Source: Pseudonocardiales bacterium (GTDB taxonomy: Bacteria; Actinomycetota; Actinomycetes; Mycobacteriales; Jatrophihabitantaceae). From it: a stretch of 5,214 nucleotides of DNA. Below are positions 1 through 5,214 of the stretch, in pieces. The DNA lies in contig JAODNL010000038.1 in assembly GCA_025465405.1 (NCBI GenBank), positions 1-5,214 on the forward strand. The letters are read 5' to 3'. The position numbers were made by a program, and so were the translations under genes. Each line of letters begins with the position of its first letter. Positions within the stretch are counted from its first letter, which is position 1. Below the pieces are notes generated by a model, which saw only the letters and a program-made list of their open reading frames with translations, was not told the DNA's origin and did no database searches.

Positions 1-715
1 TGAGTATGAAAGTCGTGTCCGCCCAACCCGCGCCGTCGATCACGGCCTGGACGCGCTGCCACACCAGGTCGTGACCCTTCGTGACGTACTGCGGATCGCT
101 GACGTGTGGTGGGTGCTCGTCGAAGCCTGACGGACTCCACACGTAGCACACCTGCGGGAGTGTTCCGCCTTTCGCCATCGGGATGAACTGGCTCGGTGGG
201 TAGACGTTGTCCGCCGCGGCCGGGTCGTTCAGGGACGCGTAGAACTTCGTGGGGTAGCCGCCGCCGTCAGGGAATGCGCCCCACGAGACGCCCGCCGACT
301 GGGCGAGGCTGAAGATCGACGGGACGTTCCAGGTCGGGTGCACGCCGACGAACGGCGGGTTCTTCAGCGTCGGCGTCTGTCCGCCGATTGCCAGCATGTG
401 GCCGGGCGTGGAGTTCGAGCCCAGCCCGAAGTGGTGATCGCAGAACGTGAATTGCTTGGCCAGGTAGCTGTAGAAGGGGATCACCTTGTCGTTGTCGATC
501 TGCACCGCGAGCGCAGGGTAGTCGCCGGCTGCGTAGTGCACCCACGAGTTGCGGTCGTGCGGCTGGTCGAAGTTCGGTGGCGCGGACAGCAGGTTCCCGT
601 GATTCGCAACCGCCGCACCCCAGGCTGCCAACGTCGGAAAGTAGAAGTCCGTCGTCTTGTTCTCTTGCAGGAAAACGATCACTCGGTGGCCCGCAAGGGC
701 AGTCGACCCCGTCAC
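1..715 (-). CDS. Phosphoesterase family protein (phospholipase C / acid phosphatase-like), C-terminus beyond the window
   Basis: This reads leftwards from GTG at 715-713 as an open frame of 238 codons to the window edge. The protein begins MTGSTALAGHRVIVFLQENK. The family (PF04185-type, alkaline-phosphatase superfamily fold) hydrolyses phosphomonoesters or phospholipids using metal ions and a Ser/Thr nucleophile. Visible motifs are QEN at residues 17-19 (E18 and N19 match the family's first metal-ligand pair), HDRNSW at 53-58, FCDHHFG at 91-97, and NSTPGH at 101-106, where S102 lines up with the family nucleophile. The frame stops at ...WADTTFIL, just where the paired-Asp metal motif is expected, so that part lies outside. 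Frame stops at 755-757 and 749-751 fix the start downstream of them, and GTG 715 is the only good candidate; an AGGGGG lies 13 nt upstream, far for a ribosome site. There is no signal peptide, which is odd because many relatives are exported. The substrate is unknown. Confidence 0.88.
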   Translation of the reverse strand, partial: MTGSTALAGHRVIVFLQENKTTDFYFPTLAAWGAAVANHGNLLSAPPNFDQPHDRNSWVHYAAGDYPALAVQIDNDKVIPFYSYLAKQFTFCDHHFGLGSNSTPGHMLAIGGQTPTLKNPPFVGVHPTWNVPSIFSLAQSAGVSWGAFPDGGGYPTKFYASLNDPAAADNVYPPSQFIPMAKGGTLPQVCYVWSPSGFDEHPPHVSDPQYVTKGHDLVWQRVQAVIDGAGWADTTFIL

Positions 716-741
716 AACACAACACCAGCCCCCTGGTAGAG

Positions 742-767
742 CGCGTCGTCATGATCACGACGGCGCG
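742..767. promoter_or_regulatory. Imperfect 26-bp inverted repeat, candidate operator
   Basis: The two 13-nt half-sites are CGCGTCGTCATGA (742-754) and TCACGACGGCGCG (755-767). The reverse complement of the second is CGCGCCGTCGTGA, which matches the first at 11 of 13 positions, with a perfect TGATCA at the centre. The dyad ends 26 bp upstream of the phosphoesterase start and overlaps the only weak -10 candidate on that strand, where a repressor site would be expected. It could instead form a hairpin in the phosphoesterase leader RNA. No regulator gene is adjacent in the window. GC-rich DNA produces such dyads by chance, so the role is inference. Confidence 0.35.
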
Positions 768-885
768 TCGACTCCACCCAACCACCACGAGCGGGACACC
801 ACCAGGGCATCAGCGATGAACGCCAGGTGGCGTGCGGCGGAGGTATCACGGCGCGCGCCGTGGGCTCCTACACTCCGCCTGGACG

Positions 886-903
886 GTCACGGTCACCGTC
901 ACG
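886..903 (+). repeat. Three tandem GTCACN hexamers upstream of the DUF885 gene
   Basis: The units GTCACG (886-891), GTCACC (892-897) and GTCACG (898-903) follow each other without gaps and end 6 bp before the AAGGAG ribosome site. They contain the short dyad ACGGT-C-ACCGT. If the TACACT at 869-874 is a real -10 box, the repeat lies in the 5' leader of the mRNA. It may be a regulator-binding array or simply a short microsatellite-like run. Confidence 0.4.
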
Positions 904-909
904 ACGACG

Positions 910-915
910 AAGGAG
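910..915 (+). promoter_or_regulatory. Ribosome binding site AAGGAG of the DUF885 gene
   Basis: AAGGAG sits 4 nt before ATG 920, slightly closer than usual. It is the clearest Shine-Dalgarno sequence in the window. It decides the start in favour of ATG 920 over the in-frame GTG at 827, whose added 31 residues are Arg/Ser-rich and have no ribosome site. Confidence 0.75.
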
Positions 916-919
916 CTCG

Positions 920-2629
920 ATGGTCGGTTCTACGCCACCGGAGTCAGGGTTGGCTGAGCCGCCGGGGCCCCGCTTCCCAGCCCTGGCCGCCGCCGTGGTC
1001 GAACGCACCCTGGTCAGCCATCCGGACGACGCGACGTACCTCGGCGACCATCGCTACGACGACCGCCTGCCCGATCCGTCCTTCGCCGCGGCGTCGGCCC
1101 GCGCGGTGGAGCTGACCGGCCACCTTCGCGACCTGAGCGCGGTCGTCACCTCCTCCCCTGACGAGGACGTCGACGCCGCCGTGCTGGGCACGGCGATACG
1201 AGCTGAACTGTTCGACCTCGAGCAGGTGCACGCGGCGGAGTGGGATCCGATGCAGCACAATCCCGGGAGCGCGCTGTATGCCTTGACGTCGAGAGAGTTC
1301 GCTCCGTTCTCCGATCGGGTCGCCTCGCTGAGCGGCCGGTTGGCGGCGGTGCCGGATTACCTGCTTGCCGCGCGGGACCGTCTGGGCGACATGTCGCTCG
1401 TCCACCTCGATACCGCGCTCGGCCAGCTCGGCGGAACGATCTCGCTGATCGACGCGGCGATGGTGGACGTCGCTGAGCGGGTGCCACAGCTGCGCGGGCA
1501 GGTCACGGCCGTCGCAGAGACGGCGAGTCGAGCGGTTGCCGACCACGTGCGCTGGCTGGAGTCCCGACGCGACTTCGCCCGGCGTGATCCGCGGCTCGGT
1601 GAAGAACTGTTCACCGCGAAGCTGGCCCTCGCCCTGGACACCGCGTACGACCCGCAGTCGCTGCTGTCGCGCGCCGAGGCCGAACTCGACCGAGTGACCG
1701 ACGCGATCGTCGAGGAGGCCGGACGGCTCGCCGGCATCGGCAAACCGGGTGCATCAACCGTCCGAGACGTCCTGACCCAGCTCGCCGCGGATGCGCCGAC
1801 CAACGAATCGATCCTCGACCTCTGCCGGGCGGCGTTGTCCGAGACCACCACGTTCGTTCGCGAACACGACCTCGTCACCGTGTACGAGGATCCGGTCAGT
1901 GTCGTGGAGATGCCGGAGATCGATCGCGGGGTGGCCGTCGCCTACTGCCGCCCGCCCGGTCCGCTGGAGCGTGCGGCGCTGCCGACGGAGTACGCGGTCT
2001 CCCCCACCCCGCGGGACTGGACTGCTGAGCAGGTCTCGTCCTTCTACCGCGAATACAACGCGCACATGCTGCAGAACCTCACCGTGCACGAGGCGATGCC
2101 GGGCCACGCCCTGCAGCTCATGCACGCGAACCGGCACGCGGCCTCGACTCCGGTTCGTGACGTGTGGTGGAGCGGCTCGTTCGTCGAGGGCTGGGCGGTG
2201 TACGCCGAGGAGATGATGGCCGACCGCGGCTACCGGTCGGACGTATCCAGCGTGGCCGGCGCGGCGCTGCGCATGCAACAGCTCAAGATGCAACTGCGGA
2301 TGATCATCAACGCGATCATGGACGTGCGCTTCCATTGCGAAGACCTGGACAAGGACGCCGCAATGGAGCTGATGCTGGTCCGTGGATTCCAAGAGCGTGG
2401 TGAGGCCGACGGAAAATGGCGCCGCGTGCAGCTCACCTCGACGCAGCTCTCGACGTACTACGTCGGCTACAGCGAGGTACGTGACCTGGTCGCCGACGTG
2501 CGTCGCGCCCGACCAGGCGTCTCCGACCGGCAACTACACGACACGGTGCTCGGGCGGGGCTCTCCGCCGGCCCGTCATCTGCGCACGCTTCTGCTTCCGT
2601 CCGCCGATGGAGCATCCGCTCCGGCATGA
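920..2629 (+). CDS. DUF885 family protein, putative zinc metallopeptidase
   Basis: The protein has 569 residues, close to the usual length for actinobacterial DUF885 (PF05960) proteins. The family is poorly characterised. Its HExxxGH-type motif places it near gluzincin-like metallopeptidases, so peptide hydrolysis is the likely but unproven activity. Visible features are an N-terminal helical half with DATYLGDHRYDDRLPD near residue 35, a conserved MQHNPGSALYAL segment (N114), then the catalytic region with HEAMPGH at 390-396 (H390 and H396 as metal ligands, E391 as general base) followed by Q399. FVEGWAVYAEE at 421-431 supplies the probable third ligand E423. The family's C-terminal STYYVGY signature is at 511-517. 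All key residues are present. I see no signal peptide or membrane segment, so it is probably cytoplasmic. It is the first gene of the plus-strand run, with GDPD beginning 7 bp after its TGA. The identification is solid; the substrate is unknown. Confidence 0.93.
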   Translation: MVGSTPPESGLAEPPGPRFPALAAAVVERTLVSHPDDATYLGDHRYDDRLPDPSFAAASARAVELTGHLRDLSAVVTSSPDEDVDAAVLGTAIRAELFDLEQVHAAEWDPMQHNPGSALYALTSREFAPFSDRVASLSGRLAAVPDYLLAARDRLGDMSLVHLDTALGQLGGTISLIDAAMVDVAERVPQLRGQVTAVAETASRAVADHVRWLESRRDFARRDPRLGEELFTAKLALALDTAYDPQSLLSRAEAELDRVTDAIVEEAGRLAGIGKPGASTVRDVLTQLAADAPTNESILDLCRAALSETTTFVREHDLVTVYEDPVSVVEMPEIDRGVAVAYCRPPGPLERAALPTEYAVSPTPRDWTAEQVSSFYREYNAHMLQNLTVHEAMPGHALQLMHANRHAASTPVRDVWWSGSFVEGWAVYAEEMMADRGYRSDVSSVAGAALRMQQLKMQLRMIINAIMDVRFHCEDLDKDAAMELMLVRGFQERGEADGKWRRVQLTSTQLSTYYVGYSEVRDLVADVRRARPGVSDRQLHDTVLGRGSPPARHLRTLLLPSADGASAPA

Positions 2630-2636
2630 TGCAGGC

Positions 2637-3404
2637 GTGCCGTTCCTCGATGCGCCGAAGCCGATCGCATTCGCGCACCGGGGCTTCGCGCCGGACGGCT
2701 GCGAGAACTCGCTTGCGGCGTTCGAGCGCGCGGTCGGCCTCGGTTACCGGTACCTCGAGACCGACGTCCGGGTCACGGCGGACGGAGTCGCGCTGGCCTT
2801 CCACGACTCGTCCCTCGACCGGGTGACCGACGGCCGGGGCAAGGTCTCTGAATTGCCCTGGGCACAGGTCCGCCAGGCTCGCATCGGCGGCCGCGAGCCG
2901 ATACCGCTGCTCACCGACCTCATCGCGGCCTGGCCGCAGACCCGGGTGAATCTCGACGTGAAGGCCGAGCACTCGATCGGCCCCACGATCGACGCCATCC
3001 GCCGGACCGCGTCGGTAGATCGCGTCTGCGTCGGCGCCTTCTCGACGGCCCGTATCAATGCGGTGCGCCGCGTCTTCGGCGCGCGCCTGTGCACGTCCCT
3101 CGGGCCACGTGAGGCGTTGGCGCTGCGCTTCGCAGCATCGCGGCATCAGCGGCGACGCCAGCTCGCGGGCCAGTGCGCCCAGGTCCCCGCTCGCATCGGC
3201 CGCGTGCCGTTCGTCGACCAGCGCTATCTGGACCGGGCGCACGGGCGAGGGCTGCAGGTACACGTGTGGACCGTGAACGACCGGCTCGAGATGGGTCGCC
3301 TGCTCGATCTCGGCGTGGATGGCGTGATGACCGATGCCGCCGACGTACTGCGCGACCTGCTCGTCGCGCGCGGCGAGTGGCACACCTCGATCGGCGATCC
3401 GTAG
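2637..3404 (+). CDS. Glycerophosphodiester phosphodiesterase family protein (GDPD)
   Basis: This family cleaves glycerophosphodiesters, products of phospholipid deacylation, to sn-glycerol 3-phosphate and an alcohol, using a metal ion and two histidines on a TIM barrel. The protein has 255 residues, the normal size for the single-domain form. It shows AFAHRG with H14 and R15, EN at 23-24, LETDV with metal ligands E41 and D43, the second catalytic histidine in FHD (H56), NLDVK at 105-109 where D107 stands at a position that is often Glu, VHVWTVND at 208-215 and GVDGVMTD at 226-233. No signal peptide is present, so it probably acts in the cytoplasm. I chose GTG 2637 because it puts AFAHRG about a dozen residues in, as in relatives; ATG 2607 is in frame but lacks a ribosome site and would overlap the previous gene. 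The ribosome site at 2637 is also weak, which suggests translational coupling. Its TAG shares a base with the next start. Confidence 0.9.
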   Translation: MPFLDAPKPIAFAHRGFAPDGCENSLAAFERAVGLGYRYLETDVRVTADGVALAFHDSSLDRVTDGRGKVSELPWAQVRQARIGGREPIPLLTDLIAAWPQTRVNLDVKAEHSIGPTIDAIRRTASVDRVCVGAFSTARINAVRRVFGARLCTSLGPREALALRFAASRHQRRRQLAGQCAQVPARIGRVPFVDQRYLDRAHGRGLQVHVWTVNDRLEMGRLLDLGVDGVMTDAADVLRDLLVARGEWHTSIGDP

Positions 3405-4774
3405 TGGCTACGACCGCGCCGGATGACAGCGTCCCGGATGACACGGTGCCGGATGACACGGTGCCGGATGACACCGAGCGGTATCGCCGCGGCTGGTACC
3501 GCTACGGGTGGGCCAGCCACACCTTCCCGACGATCGTGACCACGGTGTTCATGTCGCGTTACCTGACCTCGGTGGCCGAGCATGCCGTGGGCAAGCACGG
3601 CCGCGTGCACATCGCCGGAATCCCGATCGCGCCAGGAAGCCTGTTCGTCTACACGGTCACCGCGGCCACCGTCGTCTGCATCGTGCTGATGCCGGTCGTC
3701 GGCGCGGTCGCCGACCGCACTGGCCGCAAGCGGGACATCATGCTCGGCTGCGGTTGGTTCGCGGCCGGTGCCTGCATCGCGATGGTGGCGGTGTCAGGAT
3801 CGGACTGGCAGCTCGGTGTGGTGCTCTACGCGTTGGCGTTCATCGGCTACAGCTGTTCGATCGTCGTCAGCCACTCGTTGCTCGTCGATCTGTCGTCGCA
3901 TGACGACCGCGACCGGGTTTCGTCGGTAGGTTGGGCGATCGCGTACGTGGGCGGCGGCCTGCTGCTCGCCGCCGACTTCGTGTTGAGCCTGTTTGTCGGA
4001 AAGTCGACGCTGGCCCGGATCGCGCTGAGCTCCGCCGGCCTGTGGTGGATTCTGTTCAGCCTGCCGGTGCGCCGCCTGCTCCCCGCGAGTACTGGCGTCG
4101 GTCTCAGCGCGCCGGCGCGCGGCTCGGTCGTCGGCGCGGCTTTTCGCCAGCTCGCTGGGACGATTCGCCACCTGCGCGCGTATCCGCTCACCCTCGCCTT
4201 CTTGGCCGCGTTCCTCGTCTACAACGACGGCATCCAGACCGTCACCACGGTGGCCGCGCAGTACGGCGACAAGGAGCTCCAGCTGTCGGACACGGTGCTG
4301 CTGCTTGCCATCTTGGAGGTGCAGTTCGTTGCCTACCTCGGCGCAATGTGGTTGGGACGGCTGGCCGAGCGGTTCGGCGCCAAGCGCGTCGTGCTCGGGT
4401 CGCTGGTCGTCTGGCTGCTCGCGGTGGGTGTCGGCTACCGGCTCAGCGTCGGCGTCGCCTGGCAGTTCTTCGCGTTGGCCACGTTGATCGCGATCGTGCT
4501 GGGCGGCAGCCAGGCGCTGTCGCGCTCGATGTTCTCGCGGCTGATCCCGCCAGGTGTCGAGGCACAGTACTTCGGCTTCTACGAGATCAGCGATTCCGGC
4601 ACCAGCTGGCTCGGACCGCTCGTGTTCGGCCTCGCCTACCAGAACACCGGCAACTACCGCAGTGCCCTCGGCTCGCTGGTCGGGTTCTTCGTCATCGGCT
4701 TCGTGCTGCTCGCTCTCGTACCGGTACGCCGCGCGATCGAGGCGGCCGGCAACACGCCGCCTGCCAGGGTCTAG
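3404..4774 (+). CDS. MFS transporter, UMF1 / Atg22-like family
   Basis: The protein has 456 residues and is an integral membrane transporter of about 12 segments. The UMF1 family (Atg22-like) includes a yeast vacuolar amino-acid effluxer, but bacterial substrates are mostly unknown. Recognisable points are YGWASHTFPTIVTTVF at 34-49 leading into the first membrane segment, GIPIAPGS at 72-79, MFS motif A DRTGRKR at 104-110, and the hallmark C-terminal stretch with GGSQALSRSMFSRLIPPG from 367 and YFGFYEISDSGTSWLGP from 389. The N-terminus is acidic and repetitive (four PDD[S/T] units, residues 5-24), encoded by a 15-bp tandem repeat. GTG 3404 overlaps the GDPD stop by one base (TAGTG), typical of translational coupling; no ribosome site is visible. 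In-frame GTGs at 3446 and 3461 are alternative starts that would drop most of the acidic tail. Family assignment is firm and the substrate is not known. Confidence 0.9.
   Translation: MATTAPDDSVPDDTVPDDTVPDDTERYRRGWYRYGWASHTFPTIVTTVFMSRYLTSVAEHAVGKHGRVHIAGIPIAPGSLFVYTVTAATVVCIVLMPVVGAVADRTGRKRDIMLGCGWFAAGACIAMVAVSGSDWQLGVVLYALAFIGYSCSIVVSHSLLVDLSSHDDRDRVSSVGWAIAYVGGGLLLAADFVLSLFVGKSTLARIALSSAGLWWILFSLPVRRLLPASTGVGLSAPARGSVVGAAFRQLAGTIRHLRAYPLTLAFLAAFLVYNDGIQTVTTVAAQYGDKELQLSDTVLLLAILEVQFVAYLGAMWLGRLAERFGAKRVVLGSLVVWLLAVGVGYRLSVGVAWQFFALATLIAIVLGGSQALSRSMFSRLIPPGVEAQYFGFYEISDSGTSWLGPLVFGLAYQNTGNYRSALGSLVGFFVIGFVLLALVPVRRAIEAAGNTPPARV
3416..3475 (+). repeat. 15-bp minisatellite, four copies, coding for PDD[S/T]V
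   Basis: Four consecutive units occupy 3416-3430, 3431-3445, 3446-3460 and 3461-3475. Units 2 and 3 differ only at their third base, and units 3 and 4 only at their last. Unit 1 is the most diverged. The period is five codons, so gain or loss of a unit keeps the transporter in frame. Units 3 and 4 each start with GTG, a possible start codon. The encoded acidic tail precedes the first membrane segment. Confidence 0.92.
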
Positions 4775-4857
4775 TCTCTGCGCCCGTGGCCGACCTCGAC
4801 TCGCGATCCGGTGCGCTGGCCTCGGTTCCGGCCGCCGGCAACCGGCGTGGTTATCCG

Positions 4858-5214
4858 ATGCCGGCGCACCTGAAGTTCTTCTACGGACCGATGGACTGCG
4901 GCAAGTCGACGCTCGCGCTGCAGATCGATCACAACCACGCCCGGCAAGGCCGGCACGGCCTGCTGCTGACCACGCACGACCGCTCCGGTGGCCCGACCAT
5001 AACCACCCGAGTCGGGCTCAGCCGGCAGGCGACCGAGGTCGGCGAGTCGACCGACATCCGGCAGCTCGTCCGCGCCGAATGGGCGGCCGGCCGTGAGCTC
5101 GACTACCTCATCGTCGACGAAGCAGGATTTCTGTCCGGAGCCCACGTTGATCAGCTCGCCGAGCTGGTCGACGACTTCCACGTGGACGTGTACTGCTTCG
5201 GCCTGGCGACCGAT
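4858..5214 (+). CDS. tdk: Thymidine kinase (TK1-like), C-terminus beyond the window
   Basis: Thymidine kinase phosphorylates thymidine to dTMP with ATP in the salvage pathway, in the cytoplasm. The 119 visible residues start MPAHLKFFYGPMDCGKST, with the P-loop GPMDCGKST at 10-18 (K16, S17), as in actinobacterial homologues. TTHDRSGG with a following TTRVGL segment matches the family's phosphate and lid-side region. LIVDEAGFL carries the catalytic-base Glu at E88, but with G90 where the family usually has Gln. FGLATD at 114-119 replaces the common Arg of GLRTD with Ala. About 70-100 residues, including the zinc-binding lasso region, lie outside. ATG 4858 fits the family's short N-terminus. GTG 4786 is in frame, lies 11 bp after the transporter stop, and would add 24 residues unlike the family; neither has a good ribosome site. 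It is likely co-transcribed with the upstream genes. Confidence 0.85.
   Translation, partial: MPAHLKFFYGPMDCGKSTLALQIDHNHARQGRHGLLLTTHDRSGGPTITTRVGLSRQATEVGESTDIRQLVRAEWAAGRELDYLIVDEAGFLSGAHVDQLAELVDDFHVDVYCFGLATD

Larger units (their letters stand above)
716..919. promoter_or_regulatory. Divergent intergenic region with promoters for both flanking transcripts (inferred)
   Basis: The two flanking genes point away from each other, so promoters for both must lie here or inside the neighbouring reading frames. No strong sigma-70 type promoter is visible. On the plus strand, TACACT at 869-874 resembles a -10 box, but nothing near 846-851 resembles a -35. On the minus strand, TTGGGT (781-776) and GATCAT (756-751) are weak -35/-10 candidates with a long 19-nt spacer; the latter lies inside a 26-bp dyad. 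The region also holds a triple GTCACN repeat. No convincing small gene is seen: the plus frame open upstream of 920 lacks a ribosome site at its GTG (827) and encodes low-complexity Arg/Ser-rich sequence. Confidence 0.5.

Noticed and set aside
338..739. Plus-strand 133-codon frame over the phosphoesterase
   Set aside because: It is antisense to a well-supported domain, with no ribosome site or recognisable protein features.
267..788. Minus-strand 173-codon frame starting with an ATG at 788
   Set aside because: It overlaps the phosphoesterase in another frame of the same strand; its protein has no family features, while the other frame shows clear QEN, HD and CDHHFG motifs.
827..919. Possible upstream GTG start for the DUF885 protein
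   Set aside because: The added 31 residues are low-complexity and Arg/Ser-rich, there is no ribosome site at 827, and AAGGAG stands just before ATG 920.
1754..2533. Minus-strand 259-codon frame opposite DUF885
   Set aside because: It is a shadow of the DUF885 coding frame, which holds the HEAMPGH and EGWAVY motifs on the plus strand.
2382..2636. Upstream extension of the GDPD frame into the DUF885 gene
   Set aside because: This stretch codes for conserved DUF885 C-terminal sequence in another frame, and GDPD homologues begin shortly before the HRG motif.
2433..3383. Minus-strand 316-codon frame opposite GDPD
   Set aside because: Long antisense frames are expected in GC-rich DNA; the plus strand carries intact GDPD motifs and the antisense protein is Arg/Ala/Asp-rich without recognisable domains.
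4741..4761. GGCGGC / GCCGCC hairpin near the end of the transporter gene as a terminator
   Set aside because: The 6-bp stem lies inside the coding sequence and has no T-tract after it; a GC-rich stem of this size is expected by chance.

Overview
The window looks like chromosomal DNA from a high-GC actinobacterium. It is GC-rich throughout with strong G/C preference at third codon positions, it uses GTG starts freely, and its proteins (a DUF885 protein, a GDPD opening with a short AFAHRG segment, a UMF1-type MFS transporter and an actinobacterial-style thymidine kinase) match that group. I cannot place it to genus. I see no rRNA, tRNA, CRISPR array, transposase or integrase.

Layout: positions 1-715 hold the N-terminal part of a minus-strand phosphoesterase (alkaline-phosphatase fold, phospholipase C/acid phosphatase type), cut by the left edge. 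A divergent intergenic region of about 200 bp (716-919) follows. It carries an imperfect 26-bp palindrome, a tandem GTCACN hexamer repeat and a clear Shine-Dalgarno sequence. Then come four plus-strand genes: a DUF885 putative metallopeptidase (920-2629), a glycerophosphodiester phosphodiesterase (2637-3404), a UMF1/Atg22-like MFS transporter (3404-4774), and the first part of a thymidine kinase, cut by the right edge. Gaps are 7 bp, a 1-bp overlap, and 11 or 83 bp depending on the kinase start, with no terminator between them, so they probably form one transcription unit.

Functionally the genes read as nutrient recovery and housekeeping: phosphoester hydrolysis, glycerophosphodiester breakdown, a probable peptidase, a small-solute transporter and thymidine salvage. 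A joint pathway is inference only. I found no convincing sign of an unknown system. The points most worth a second look are an in-frame 15-bp minisatellite at the start of the transporter, the dyad in the divergent promoter region, a phosphoesterase with no room for a signal peptide, and a thymidine kinase with a glycine in its DEAQF-type motif.
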